From assembly GCF_003086795.1 (NCBI RefSeq), contig NZ_CP026003.1, positions 1,198,777 to 1,262,776 of the forward strand: a DNA stretch of 64,000 nucleotides, read 5' to 3'. Each line of letters starts with the position of its first letter. The first letter of the stretch is position 1. This DNA is from Stenotrophomonas sp. SAU14A_NAIMI4_5. GTDB lineage: Bacteria; Pseudomonadota; Gammaproteobacteria; Xanthomonadales; Xanthomonadaceae. A program made the position numbers and the translations under genes. The notes beneath the pieces are model-generated. The model had not been told where the DNA came from. It made no database searches and saw only the letters and a list, made by a program, of their open reading frames with translations. Of this stretch, positions 16,522 to 26,841 are shown in pieces.

Positions 16522-18846
16522 TCAGAAACGGACGTCCGCGCTGAGCAGGAAGGTGCGCGGGGCACCCGGGGTGTAACGGTAGCCGCTCTTGTTGATGCTG
16601 GCCACGTACTGCTTGTCGAACAGGTTGTAGCCGTTCAAGCGCAGCGACACGTTCTCGTTGATCGCCCAGGACACCACCGCGTCGTAGACCACATACGATT
16701 TGGTGAACGCCGGGGTGCCGACGGCACCGTCGGTACCGCGGTGCATGCCATCGGCGTAGCGCACGCCACCGCCGAGGGTCAGGCCGAACGGCAGGGTGTA
16801 GCTGGTCCAGCCGGTGAAGGTGTCGGCCGGCGTGTAGGTGAGGTTGGTGGTGCCGTCCGCGGCGACGTTGGCGCCTTCCTTCACCTCGGTATCCAGGTGG
16901 CTGTAGCCGGCGGTGATCGACCAGTTGTCGGTCAGGCGGCCGACCGCGGAGAGCTCCACGCCCTTGACCCGCTTGCTGCCGGTCTGCGTCGGGTTGCCGG
17001 CGTCGTCGAGCACGGTGGTGTTGATCTCGTTGTCCACGTCGGTCTGGAACAGGGCCAGGTTCAAGGCCAGTGCATCATCGAGGAAGCCCCACTTGCTGCC
17101 GACTTCGAACGTCTTGGCCTTCTGCGGATCCAGCTTCGGGTTGTCGGCGCTGCTGGCCGAGCTGCTCAGCTGGAAGTTGGCACCGCCCGGAGGCTGCTGC
17201 GAAATTGCGTAATTGGCGTAGACGCTGACGGTGTCGCCGACCTTGTACAGGGCACCCAGCTTCCAGTTCAGCAGCGTATCGGAGGCTTCCATCGTGGGAT
17301 TGCGCAGCACGGTGCCGGTCGGGTTGCTGCCACACACCGGGCCGCCACGGCCGCCACACACCGAGGCGCTGGCGTACTCGGTCTTGTAGTGATCGGCACG
17401 CACGCCTGCGGTCAGCAGGAAGCTCTCGCCAAACGACAACGTATCGAACACGTAGGCCGAGGACGTGGTGGTCTTGCCGTGCGCGTCGGCACCGTTGTGC
17501 GCCCAGGTCAGGCCAGCCACGTTCCAGTCGGGGTCGTACAGGTTCGCCGCAGGCCAGCTGCTGCCACCGGTGGCGGCCTGGCCCTGGCTGTCCAGTTCTT
17601 CGCGGGTGAATTCCAGGCCGGCACTCAGGGCGTGGCCCACCGCGCCGGTGTTGAAGTCGGCGCGCAGGTTCACCTGGTCGGTCAGGATGGTGTTGCGCTG
17701 GTCCTTGAAGGTCGGCAGGCTGCGCGCGATCGCGTAGGTCGAGAGGTCCGCTGCGTTGGTATAAGTGATGTTGCCGGTCGGACGGCCGTTGGCGCCGCGC
17801 ACGCCGGTGCCCATGAACGCGGTCAGCAGGTAGTCCTGTTCGGTGCGGCCCCAGCGGGCGGTGTTGGTCAGGCGCACGCTGTCGTTGAAGTCATGCTCGA
17901 AGCGGAACGTGGCCATCTTCGCGGTCACGTCGTCGTGGTCTGCACGGGTGCCGTAGAAGTTTTCCGGGTCCACCGGATGGCCGGCCAGCGCTTCCAGCGT
18001 CGGCTGCGGCGTCCAGCCCGGCAGGCCCAGGGTCGGCACGCCGCCATCGGGCACGTTGTCCTGCTTCACATAGAGCAGGTTGAGGTAATAACGGGTCTCG
18101 GTGCCCAGGCCGAAGGCCAGCGACGGTGCGATGCCCCAGCGCTTGTTCTGCACGTGGTCGCGGCCGGGCTGGTCGCTGTCCTGCCACATGCCGTTGATAC
18201 GCAGTGCGCTGGTCGCCCCCAGGGACTGGTTCCAGTCGCCGGTGGTGCGGCGCTGCTGGTCGCTGCCCAGCGAAATGCTGGCCGAGGTCGCATCCTGCAG
18301 GTTGGCCTGCTTGCTGACCAGGTTGATCGCACCGGTGGGCGCCGAGCGGCCGTTGTCGGTGCCGGCCGGGCCCTTGGTCACTTCAACCTGTTCGATGTTG
18401 AAGACATCGCGCGAGATCGAGCCCAGATCGCGCACACCGTCCACGAACAGGCTGTTGGAGGTGTCGAAGCCGCGCATGAACAGCGCATCGCCGGTGGTGG
18501 TGTTGCCGTTCTCACCCGCATAGAAGGTGCCGACGCCCGGGCTGTTGCGCAGCGCTTCGGTGAGGGTGGTGGCGCCCTGCTGGTTGAACAGGTCGCTGGT
18601 GATGACCTGGATCGTCTGCGGCGTGTCCTGCAGGCGCTGGGTGAATTTCGGCGAGGCGACCTTGTCGGCTTTGTAGCCGCGCGTGGCATGCACGTCGATC
18701 TTGTCCAGCGTGCGTGCGTTGTCGGTGGCGTCTGCCATGGCCACGGCGGGGAGCGCGGCCAGGCCGAGGCCAGCGGCCAGGCTGGCGGTGGCCAGGGGCA
18801 GGGAACGAAGCGGGGAGGCGTGCTTGCGGCTCTTGATCGAGGTCAT
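16522..18846 (-). CDS. TonB-dependent catecholate siderophore receptor, PiuA/Fiu-like
   Basis: This 774-residue outer-membrane receptor has a signal peptide to about residue 39 (AVAMADA). The plug contains [55 protein letters not shown] and [17 protein letters not shown], then [17 protein letters not shown]. These follow the Fiu/PiuA pattern. The barrel ends in RF, a normal terminal aromatic. It transports ferric catecholates such as dihydroxybenzoate derivatives, and homologues are an entry path for cefiderocol. piuC follows on the same strand, and a small anchored protein plus a Fur-like site precede it. Confidence 0.9.
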   Translation of the reverse strand: MTSIKSRKHASPLRSLPLATASLAAGLGLAALPAVAMADATDNARTLDKIDVHATRGYKADKVASPKFTQRLQDTPQTIQVITSDLFNQQGATTLTEALRNSPGVGTFYAGENGNTTTGDALFMRGFDTSNSLFVDGVRDLGSISRDVFNIEQVEVTKGPAGTDNGRSAPTGAINLVSKQANLQDATSASISLGSDQQRRTTGDWNQSLGATSALRINGMWQDSDQPGRDHVQNKRWGIAPSLAFGLGTETRYYLNLLYVKQDNVPDGGVPTLGLPGWTPQPTLEALAGHPVDPENFYGTRADHDDVTAKMATFRFEHDFNDSVRLTNTARWGRTEQDYLLTAFMGTGVRGANGRPTGNITYTNAADLSTYAIARSLPTFKDQRNTILTDQVNLRADFNTGAVGHALSAGLEFTREELDSQGQAATGGSSWPAANLYDPDWNVAGLTWAHNGADAHGKTTTSSAYVFDTLSFGESFLLTAGVRADHYKTEYASASVCGGRGGPVCGSNPTGTVLRNPTMEASDTLLNWKLGALYKVGDTVSVYANYAISQQPPGGANFQLSSSASSADNPKLDPQKAKTFEVGSKWGFLDDALALNLALFQTDVDNEINTTVLDDAGNPTQTGSKRVKGVELSAVGRLTDNWSITAGYSHLDTEVKEGANVAADGTTNLTYTPADTFTGWTSYTLPFGLTLGGGVRYADGMHRGTDGAVGTPAFTKSYVVYDAVVSWAINENVSLRLNGYNLFDKQYVASINKSGYRYTPGAPRTFLLSADVRF

Positions 18847-18961
18847 GGGATGGGCTTTGCCGGATGCGGGAAGAGCCCGTCGGCACGGTGGTCGACGGGA
18901 CAGAAGGCGTGGGGATGGTTGGCGCGGACGCGCGGGTGCGACAGATGGGCCGGCGGGCGGC

Positions 18962-19363
18962 TCAGCTCAGCAGTGCGGGTGGTGCATGCGAGGGGGGCTG
19001 GCGGCGTGCCGCAAGGCGCAGCGGGGACACGTTACGCACAGGCACGCGCAAGGTCTGCGGGCCCGACGCTGGAACGAGAAGGCACAGGCGATGCAGCAGG
19101 GGCGTGCCATCGCCGTGGCCACCTTCTGCCCCGTACTCGATGCGCGGGGCGACAGGCTCGCGTGGCGGTGATTCGCCTGGCGGCTCGCTGGCGTTGGCAT
19201 CCAGCGCCGCCGCAGATGGCTGCAGGGTGACGTCGGTAAGGACATCGCGCCCTTCATTCAGCGCCGACCACCCCAGCCACAGCGTCAGCAGCGCGGCCAC
19301 GAGCAGTGGCCACCCCTGGCGGGCAAGCTGGCACAGCGTGGCGGTGGCTGCAGGCGAAGCCAT
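18962..19363 (-). CDS. Small single-anchor protein of unknown function
   Basis: This is a 133-residue protein with a hydrophobic segment at about 17-36 (GWPLLVAALLTLWLGWSAL), followed by a Pro/Gly-rich region predicted outside the membrane. I recognise no family. It opens the piuA-piuC unit: the start codon is 50 bases from a Fur-like site and the stop is 115 bases before piuA. It could be an accessory protein of the receptor or simply a leader gene. Codon use is like its neighbours, and the frame is intact. Confidence 0.55.
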   Translation of the reverse strand: MASPAATATLCQLARQGWPLLVAALLTLWLGWSALNEGRDVLTDVTLQPSAAALDANASEPPGESPPREPVAPRIEYGAEGGHGDGTPLLHRLCLLVPASGPQTLRVPVRNVSPLRLAARRQPPSHAPPALLS

Positions 19364-19412
19364 GGTGCGGTTCGTTACAAACCGTTACGAAGTCGGGCCG
19401 AAGGATAACATC

Positions 19413-19433
19413 AACGATAATGATTCGCATCTG
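19413..19433 (-). promoter_or_regulatory. Fur box upstream of the PiuA/PiuC unit
   Basis: AACGATAATGATTCGCATCTG contains GATAATGATT, close to the canonical Fur half-sites. It lies 50 bases before the first gene of the leftward piuA-piuC unit. Confidence 0.75.
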
Positions 19434-19510
19434 CGCGTTTGGCAGGCGTGCGTAAGCGGCGCGCAGGGGCGCTGTGAGGGCGCGCAGAGGGCGCGGGTGG
19501 CCAATCTGTA

Positions 19511-19533
19511 GTAGATCCACCCCATGGGTGGAT
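19511..19533 (+). repeat. GTAG palindrome
   Basis: A GTAGATCCACCCCATGGGTG-type copy lies between the Fur-like site and the end of the Rieske gene. Confidence 0.8.
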
Positions 19534-19544
19534 GACTGTAGGCA

Positions 19545-19556
19545 GGGGGGGGGGGG
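19545..19556. repeat. Run of twelve G
   Basis: This is an uninterrupted 12-base G tract in the 3' region of the Rieske gene, just left of a GCGGGGGCATGGGCGCCCCC hairpin. Such tracts change length by slippage; this one is not inside a reading frame. Confidence 0.85.
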
Positions 19557-19585
19557 CGGCGGGGGCATGGGCGCCCCCGCTCGGG

Positions 19586-19918
19586 TCACTCGCGGTCGTC
19601 GCGGGTCCAGATCGCGTCGTGCTCGCGCTTGGTCGGGAACTTGGGCACCGCGGTATAGGCCGGGGCGCACAGGGCGCGGCCATCACGCACGTCGAAGCGT
19701 GCACCATGCAGCACGCACTCGATGCTGCCTTCGGTGGTGTTGAACTCGCCCGAGGACAGCTCGAACTCTTCGTGCGTGCACTGGTCTTCCAGCGCATACA
19801 GCTCGCCATCGAGGTTGAACACCACGATCGGCGTGCCGGTCACTTCATCGAACACGCTCTTCATCTCGCCCGGGAGCAGCTCGGCGCCGGCGCAGACGAA
19901 GGTCCAGGTGTCGCTCAT
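19586..19918 (-). CDS. Rieske [2Fe-2S] protein
   Basis: This 110-residue soluble protein has the Rieske cluster ligands C-T-H at Cys47/His49 and C-V-L-H at Cys68/His71. The spacing fits small bacterial Rieske ferredoxins, of the type that supply electrons to dioxygenases or nitrite reductases (NirD-like). No partner oxygenase is present. Its start overlaps the stop of the acetyltransferase gene by four bases (ATGA), so they are co-translated. It could be a general electron carrier. Placement beside the Fe-S assembly genes may be chance. Confidence 0.85.
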   Translation of the reverse strand: MSDTWTFVCAGAELLPGEMKSVFDEVTGTPIVVFNLDGELYALEDQCTHEEFELSSGEFNTTEGSIECVLHGARFDVRDGRALCAPAYTAVPKFPTKREHDAIWTRDDRE

Positions 19919-20454
19919 GCCGAAGCCCCGGCCAGCGGCTTTTCCAGGATTTCAAAGCGCAGGTCGTCGCGCTTGGGAATGCCGAAGCGCTCGTCGCCAT
20001 AGGGGAACGGCTTCTTGATGCCGGTACGCTGGTAGCCGCGGCGTTCGTAGAAGGCGATCAGTTCGTCGCGCACGTCGATCACCGTCATCTGCATGACCGG
20101 CACGTTCCACTCGCGCGCGGCATGGGCTTCAGCCGCGTCCATCAGCTGCTTGCCGACGCCACCGCCCTGCTGGGCCGGGTCGACCGAGAACATGCCGAAG
20201 TAGCCCTTGCCGTCGACATCGGCGACGTGGGCGCAGGCCACCAGGCGGCCCTCGCGTTCAGCCAGCAGGATGGTCGAGCGCGGGCGGTCGAGGTCGCCCT
20301 GGATGCCCTCGGCATCGATGCGGGCGCCGTCCAGCAGGTCGGCCTCGGTGGTCCAGCCGGCGCGGCTGGCGTCGCCGCGGTAGGCCGAAGTGACCAGGGT
20401 GATCAGGGCGGGGATGTCGGCCGACGTGGCGGCACGGAAAGTCAGGGTGCTCAT
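19915..20454 (-). CDS. GNAT family N-acetyltransferase
   Basis: This 179-residue protein has a GNAT fold. The acetyl-CoA binding loop is QQGGGVGKQLMDAAE at about 103-117, preceded by the strand GMFSVDP, and the C-terminal FYERRGYQRTG is typical. The substrate cannot be told; small molecules or protein N-termini are both possible. It is translationally coupled to the Rieske protein. Confidence 0.82.
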   Translation of the reverse strand: MSTLTFRAATSADIPALITLVTSAYRGDASRAGWTTEADLLDGARIDAEGIQGDLDRPRSTILLAEREGRLVACAHVADVDGKGYFGMFSVDPAQQGGGVGKQLMDAAEAHAAREWNVPVMQMTVIDVRDELIAFYERRGYQRTGIKKPFPYGDERFGIPKRDDLRFEILEKPLAGASA

Positions 20455-20496
20455 GCCGCCATTCTAGGTGGGGCGGGGGCGCCCGCAAAATGGTTC

Positions 20497-20537
20497 GGGG
20501 TCAGAGCCCTTTCGCGGTGCGAAAGAGATCTGACCCC
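20497..20537 (+). repeat. GGGGTCAGAG...GACCCC palindrome, copy 4
   Basis: This is a variant with CTTTCGCGGTGCGAAAG at its centre. Together with copy 5 at 20885 it flanks a single gene in direct orientation. Confidence 0.85.
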
Positions 20538-20594
20538 ATCCCTGCGAAAGTGACGGCACTATGGGAACCTGGATCCAGGGAGGATCTTGAGGGC

Positions 20595-20921
20595 ATGACC
20601 ATGCGATTCGACGCTGTTGTCTCTGTTCGCTTCCTGTCGAGCGCCGAGGGTGGGAGGCAGGGTGACATCATGGGGCAGGTATACGCCTGCCCGCTGTTCG
20701 TGGCGGGCCGTGCACTTGATTGCCGCCTGCTGCTGCGGGAAGGACGCGCCGTGCTTGGGGAGAGCTACGAACTTCCCGTTGCGTTTCTGTGCCCGGAGGA
20801 GGCGCTTGCCGTGGCCAGTGTGGGAGCGGATGTCGAGCTGTGGGAGGGAAAGACGATTGCGCGCGGCCGGGTTCTGCACGTGATGGGGTCAGAGCCCTTT
20901 CGCAGTGCGAAAGGGATCTGA
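20595..20921 (+). CDS. Small beta-rich protein of unknown function, flanked by repeats
   Basis: This 108-residue protein has no clear family. VVSVRFLSSAEGGRQGDIMG and a following DCRLLL recall the third beta-barrel domain of EF-Tu (RFLSxEEGGR), which is only a fold-level hint. The starts at 20595 (MTMRFD) and 20601 (MRFD) are both possible. The last eleven residues and the stop codon TGA at 20919 are encoded by palindromic repeat copy 5, so the natural C-terminus may have been replaced by repeat sequence. A similar repeat, copy 4, lies 58 bases before the start. The whole unit sits directly before a truncated regulator gene. Confidence 0.55.
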   Translation: MTMRFDAVVSVRFLSSAEGGRQGDIMGQVYACPLFVAGRALDCRLLLREGRAVLGESYELPVAFLCPEEALAVASVGADVELWEGKTIARGRVLHVMGSEPFRSAKGI

Positions 20922-20925
20922 CCCC
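20885..20925 (+). repeat. GGGGTCAGAG...GACCCC palindrome, copy 5
   Basis: Same orientation as copy 4. It supplies the last codons and the stop codon of the gene at 20595 and ends about 15 bases before the first trace of AraC-like sequence. Confidence 0.85.
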
Positions 20926-20939
20926 ACTACCGGAGGGGC

Positions 20940-21343
20940 CGGATTCAGGCCAATGCAGCCATCGCCTCGGCCTCGGACAGCCGGCCCTTGTTGCCGCGCG
21001 CGAGCGGCAACGGGTGCTGCACGCGCGCGCGCTGCTGGATGCACGCTTCGGCGAGGAGCGGCCGCTGGAGCGGCTCGCGCGCGAGGTCGGGCTGGGCGAG
21101 AAGCGCCTTCAGGCCGGTTTCCGCGCGCTGGTGGGCACCTCGGTGCACGGCCACCTGCGCGAAGTGCGGCTGCAGGCCGCGGGCCGGATGCTGCATGGTG
21201 GACACAGCGTCACCGACACCGCGCTGGCGGTGGGGTTCTCCAGCCTCAGTCACTTCAGCAAGGCGTTCCGCACGCAGATGGGCTGTACCCCGCGCGCGTG
21301 GCAGCGCGGGGACGGTGTGGGGGCGGGCGACGCCGCACCATAG
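20940..21343 (+). pseudogene. Truncated AraC-family regulator (DNA-binding part only)
   Basis: The frame from about 20940 to 21343 encodes a typical AraC C-terminal domain: LERLAREVGLGEKRLQAGFR as the first helix-turn-helix, then VTDTALAVGFSSLSHFSKAF as the second, and TPRAW at the end. The N-terminal effector domain is missing. Upstream in the same frame the sequence runs into palindromic repeat copy 5, with no proper start codon; a GTG near 21010 would leave only the DNA-binding domain. I read this as a regulator gene cut by the arrival of the repeat-flanked unit. A functional short DNA-binding protein cannot be excluded. Confidence 0.65.
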
Positions 21344-21445
21344 CCAACGACATCGTGCTGGCCAGGCCCTCTGCAGGCGATGTGAGACGATGACGCCATC
21401 ACAGCGCCTGCCGGCATGGCCAGGCCGGAGGACATGCGGGACACC

Positions 21446-21925
21446 ATGATCGCAATGAACTGGATTCGCCAGGATGAGCAGGGGTGGCATTTCGACGCCT
21501 ACTTCGACTATCTGGCAGGGGCAGCGGCGGACTTGCCCGACACACTTCGCGAGTTCGCGCTCGATCTCGGCAACTACGCGCTGCGCGGCCGCGATTCCCT
21601 GCACGACGCGCGCATGAGCGCGTTCCGGGTTGAAAAGTCGGCTGTCGACGGTGCCGAAGGGGCGACGGTCAGCATCGAGGTGGTTCTGCTTGATCAGCAG
21701 TTCGAAGGCGAAATGCTGATGACGTACTCGGGCGTGGTGGGCTATCTCCTGCAGGAAGCGCTTTGCAGTGACGACCCCAGCGTCGATGTGCTGGTGCATG
21801 AGGTATCGGTGGTCGAACCAGGGCGCTACCGGCACACCGTGCTGTTCGACAACGGTGGCGGCTATGCAGTGGAATTCTCCGGGTTCACCCGGGCGCGCCG
21901 CGAGCGCGCGCCATCGCGCATGTAA
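21446..21925 (+). CDS. Conserved-looking hypothetical protein
   Basis: This is a soluble protein of 159 residues from the ATG at 21446; ATGs at 21416, 21434 and 21455 are in frame and equally open. The only Shine-Dalgarno-like sequence, GGAGG at about 21427, fits 21446 best. It starts MIAMNWIRQDEQGWHFDAYF and is acidic, with no signal peptide, membrane segment or recognised motif. Base composition matches the surroundings. It ends 20 bases before a bidirectional terminator shared with the suf operon. Confidence 0.6.
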   Translation: MIAMNWIRQDEQGWHFDAYFDYLAGAAADLPDTLREFALDLGNYALRGRDSLHDARMSAFRVEKSAVDGAEGATVSIEVVLLDQQFEGEMLMTYSGVVGYLLQEALCSDDPSVDVLVHEVSVVEPGRYRHTVLFDNGGGYAVEFSGFTRARRERAPSRM

Positions 21926-21941
21926 CGCAGCGGAACCAACG

Positions 21942-21968
21942 AAAAACGCCACGGTCTCCCGTGGCGTT
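21942..21968. terminator. Bidirectional terminator between convergent genes
   Basis: ACGCCACGG and CCGTGGCGT form a nine-pair stem with a four-base loop. It is preceded by AAAA on the plus strand (a T run for the leftward suf transcript) and followed by TCTGCTT. It separates the gene ending at 21925 from sufS ending at 21994. Confidence 0.8.
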
Positions 21969-21993
21969 CTGCTTCCGTCAAGCTGCCAGAGCC

Positions 21994-23250
21994 TCAGCCC
22001 AGCAGCTTGCGCACCTTGGTCAGCGCAGCCATGAAGCGCTCGATCTCGGCGTGCGTGTTGTAGAACGCCAGCGAGGCACGGCAGGTGGCGGCAACCCCGT
22101 AGTACTGCAGCAACGGGTGTGCGCAGTGCTGGCCTGAACGCACGGCCACGCCTTCCAGATCCAGCAGGGTGGCCAGGTCGTGCGCGTGCGCGCCGTCGAT
22201 CAGGAAGGACACCACGGCGGCCTTCTCCGGTGCTTCGCCGAGGATGCGCAGGCCATCGACCTTGCGCAGTTCTTCGGTGAAGTGCGCCAGCAGCTCGGCC
22301 TCACGCGCTTCCACGTGCTCCAGGCCCAGGCCCTGCAGGTAATCCACGGCCACGCCCAAGCCGATGAAGCCGGCGATGTTCGGGGTGCCGGCTTCGAACT
22401 TGTGCGGGGCGTCGTTGAACACGGTGCCGTCGAAGCTGACTTCCTTGATCATCTCGCCACCGCCGAGGAACGGCGGCATCGCGTCGAGATGCTCGCGGCG
22501 GGCCCACAGCACACCGGTGCCGGTCGGGCCGCACATCTTGTGGCCGGTGATGGCGTAGAAGTCGCAGCCGATCGCGGCCACGTCGACCTTGCGGTGCGGC
22601 ACCGCCTGCGAACCATCGACCACAGTGACGATGCCGCGCTTGCGCGCTTCACGGCAGATCTCGCGCACCGGGTTGACCGTGCCCAGCACGTTGGAGACGT
22701 GGGCCACGGCCAGCAGCTTGACCTCGGGGGTCATCGCCTTGCGCAGTGCCTCCAGGTCCAGCGCGCCATCGGGGGTGATCTCGGCCACGCGGATGGTCGC
22801 GCCGGTGCGCTGGGCGACCAGCTGCCACGGCACGATGTTGGCATGGTGTTCCATGCGCGAGACCAGGATGACATCACCGGCCTTCAGCCGCGGCAGCGCC
22901 CACGAGTACGCCACCAGATTGATGGCGAAGGTGGTGCCGCTGCACAGCACCAGCTCGTTGCTGCGCACGTTGAGGAAGCGGGCCAGCTTGTTGCGCGCGC
23001 CCTCGTAGGCGTCGGTGGCCTCGGTGCCCAGCGCGTGCACGGCACGGCTGACGTTGGCGTTGTAGCGGCGGTAGAACTCGTCCACCGCGCCGATCACCTG
23101 CACCGGCTTCTGGCCGGTGTTGGCGTTGTCGAAATACACCAGCGGCTTGCCGTGCACTTCGCGCATCAACAGCGGGAAGTCGAGGCGGACGCGGTCCCAG
23201 TCCGGCGTGCCGGCAGGGGTTTCGATCGGGCGCGGCGTGGACAGGTTCAT
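21994..23250 (-). CDS. sufS: Cysteine desulfurase SufS
   Basis: This 418-residue class V aminotransferase-fold enzyme has the PLP-lysine region AITGHKMCGPTGTGVL and the active-site Cys376 in RSGQHCAHPLL, as in group II desulfurases. SufS takes sulfur from cysteine as an enzyme persulfide and passes it to the SufBCD scaffold, usually through SufE or SufU; no SufE gene is present after it in this window. The start ATG at 23250 overlaps the sufD stop (ATGA); the longer frame to 23619 lies inside sufD. It is the last gene of the operon and ends at the bidirectional terminator. Confidence 0.95.
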   Translation of the reverse strand: MNLSTPRPIETPAGTPDWDRVRLDFPLLMREVHGKPLVYFDNANTGQKPVQVIGAVDEFYRRYNANVSRAVHALGTEATDAYEGARNKLARFLNVRSNELVLCSGTTFAINLVAYSWALPRLKAGDVILVSRMEHHANIVPWQLVAQRTGATIRVAEITPDGALDLEALRKAMTPEVKLLAVAHVSNVLGTVNPVREICREARKRGIVTVVDGSQAVPHRKVDVAAIGCDFYAITGHKMCGPTGTGVLWARREHLDAMPPFLGGGEMIKEVSFDGTVFNDAPHKFEAGTPNIAGFIGLGVAVDYLQGLGLEHVEAREAELLAHFTEELRKVDGLRILGEAPEKAAVVSFLIDGAHAHDLATLLDLEGVAVRSGQHCAHPLLQYYGVAATCRASLAFYNTHAEIERFMAALTKVRKLLG

Positions 23251-24509
23251 GCCACACCTGCCTCGGCCAGGGCCTTGTCCAGACGGCGCGCCAGCTGCTC
23301 GCGCAGGGCCTCGGGCAGCACCTTCAGCGGCTCGTGGCAGAACGCGGCGCTCAGCAGTGCCTGTGCCTGCGGCTGCGGCAGGCCGCGCGAACGCAGGTAG
23401 AACAGCGCGTTGGCATCGAGCTGGCCGACGGTGGCACCGTGGGCGGCCTTCACTTCGTCGGCGTCGATCACCAGCACCGGCTGGGTGTCGATCTCGGCGT
23501 CGGCCGACAGCAGCAGGTTCTTGTTGGACAGGTTGGCGTCGGTGCCGTCGGCGCCTTCGCGGATCTGGATGCCGCCATGGAACACCACGCGGCTGCGGTT
23601 GGCCGCCACGCCGCGCCACAGCAGCTCGCTGCTGGTATCGCGGGCGATGTGGTCGATGCCCAAGCGGGTATCGACGTGGCGGCGGCCATTGCCGAGCAGC
23701 ACGCCGTTGGCGGTCAGCTGGGCGTTGTCACCTTCCAGGCGCACGTTCAGTTCGTGGCGGCTGAGTGCAGCGCCCAGCTCCAGGTCGACGCGGTGGTACT
23801 GGGCATCGCGTGCCAGCACCGCATCGGTACGCAGGAAGCTGGTCTGGCGTGCGCTGCCGGCCTGCACGCGGGCGTGCTTGAGCACGGCATCGCGGGCGAC
23901 GTGGGCATGCAGCACGGTGTTGTCCAGGTGCGCCGAGTCGCCCACGCTGAAGCGGTGCTCGACCACGCCGAGGCTGGCGCCGGCACGCAGTTCGATCAGG
24001 TGGCGGTGGTGCCAGGCCAGGTCGGTCTCGCCGGCCACGCTGGCGAACACCAGCTGCAGCGGCACCTCGACCTGCACGCCTTCGTCCACGCGCAGCACCA
24101 CGCCTTCATCGGCCAGCGCGGCATTCAGGCGGGCGAACACCTCGTCGCTGCGCTCGTAGCGGCGGCCGAGGAAACGCGCGGCATCCTCACCGGCGGCCAG
24201 CGCCGAGGACAGCGGTTCCAGCTGCACGCCGGCCGGCAGGCCGTGGGTGTCGCTGAGCGCGTCGCTGAGGCGGCCGTTGACGAACACCAGGCGCGGCGCG
24301 GGGATGTCTTCCAGCACGGCCGCATCCAGCACCGGCGGCGACAGCGGCGCGGCGGCGAAGGCACGACGCTCCAGCTGGCGCAGCGAGGTGTACTTCCAGG
24401 CTTCGCTGCGGGCGGCCGGCAGGCCATCGCGCAGCACCGTGTCGAGCACTTCGCGGCGCGCATCGCTGCCGCAGAAGGCCTGGGCCATCGAGTCGAGCAG
24501 GGCGCTCAT
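23247..24509 (-). CDS. sufD: Fe-S scaffold protein SufD
   Basis: This 420-residue protein has the SufD features: N-terminal SEAWKYTSLRQLERR, a central beta-helix, HNLRLEG-like strands around LNVRLEGDNAQLTANG, and C-terminal ADADEVKAAHGATVGQLDANALFYLRSRGLP wording typical of the SufB/SufD interface, where a conserved His in HGATVG contributes to the assembly site. It forms the SufBC2D complex on which Fe-S clusters are built. Both ends overlap neighbours (one base with sufC, four with sufS), so the four genes should be translated together. Confidence 0.95.
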   Translation of the reverse strand: MSALLDSMAQAFCGSDARREVLDTVLRDGLPAARSEAWKYTSLRQLERRAFAAAPLSPPVLDAAVLEDIPAPRLVFVNGRLSDALSDTHGLPAGVQLEPLSSALAAGEDAARFLGRRYERSDEVFARLNAALADEGVVLRVDEGVQVEVPLQLVFASVAGETDLAWHHRHLIELRAGASLGVVEHRFSVGDSAHLDNTVLHAHVARDAVLKHARVQAGSARQTSFLRTDAVLARDAQYHRVDLELGAALSRHELNVRLEGDNAQLTANGVLLGNGRRHVDTRLGIDHIARDTSSELLWRGVAANRSRVVFHGGIQIREGADGTDANLSNKNLLLSADAEIDTQPVLVIDADEVKAAHGATVGQLDANALFYLRSRGLPQPQAQALLSAAFCHEPLKVLPEALREQLARRLDKALAEAGVA

Positions 24510-25273
24510 CAGACCGCCGCCTCGCGCACCACGCGATCCTTGAGGAAATCGTAGCCGTGCGCTTCCAGTTCCAGCGCCAGTTCCGGGCCACCGGTCTTGA
24601 CGATGCGGCCATCGGCCAGCACGTGCACCACGTCCGGCTTGATGTAGTCCAGCAGGCGCTGGTAGTGGGTGATGACCAGGAACGAACGGTCGGCCGCGCG
24701 CAGTGCGTTGACGCCGTCGGCAACGCTCTTCAGCGCGTCGATGTCCAGGCCCGAATCGGTTTCGTCGAGGATCGCCAGCTTCGGCTCGAGCACGGCCAGC
24801 TGGAAGATCTCGTTGCGCTTCTTCTCGCCACCGGAGAAGCCTTCGTTGACGCCACGGTGCAGCAGTTCGTCCTTCAGGTGCAGCACGGCCAGCTTCTGCC
24901 GCACCAGCTTCAGGAACTGCATGGAATCCAGTTCGTCCTGGCCGCGCGCCTTGCGCTGGGCATTCAGGGCCGCGCGCAGGAAGTAGGTGTTGTTCACGCC
25001 CGGGATTTCCACCGGGTACTGGAAGGCCAGGAACAGGCCGGCGGCGGCGCGCGCTTCCGGGTCCTGGTCGAGCAGGTCGCTGCCTTCGAACTGCACGCTG
25101 CCTTCGGTCACTTCATAGCCGTCACGGCCGGCCAGGACATTGCCCAGGGTGGACTTGCCGGCGCCGTTGGGGCCCATGATGGCGTGCACCTGGCCGGGCT
25201 TCACTTCCAGCGACAGGCCCTTGAGGATTTCCTTGTCGCCGATGCGGGCGTGGAGGTTTTCGATCTTCAGCAT
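24509..25273 (-). CDS. sufC: SufC ATPase of the Fe-S scaffold
   Basis: This 254-residue ABC-type ATPase has Walker A MGPNGAGKST at 33-42, the signature FSGGEKKRNEI near 148 and Walker B LAILDETDSGLD. SufC binds SufB and SufD and drives opening of the scaffold by ATP binding. The start is at 25273; the longer open frame runs antisense-like through sufB's 3' region. The stop overlaps the sufD start as TGATG. It lies 74 bases downstream of sufB. Confidence 0.95.
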   Translation of the reverse strand: MLKIENLHARIGDKEILKGLSLEVKPGQVHAIMGPNGAGKSTLGNVLAGRDGYEVTEGSVQFEGSDLLDQDPEARAAAGLFLAFQYPVEIPGVNNTYFLRAALNAQRKARGQDELDSMQFLKLVRQKLAVLHLKDELLHRGVNEGFSGGEKKRNEIFQLAVLEPKLAILDETDSGLDIDALKSVADGVNALRAADRSFLVITHYQRLLDYIKPDVVHVLADGRIVKTGGPELALELEAHGYDFLKDRVVREAAV

Positions 25274-25347
25274 GGTGGGGATTTCCGTGGGGCGGGCCGC
25301 GGCCCGCCGATAAAGAGAATGCGTTTGCGAGGGGCAGGGGCGGGCGG

Positions 25348-26823
<1,476 letters not shown>

Positions 26824-26841
26824 GGGGGGGCTGCCTACGGA

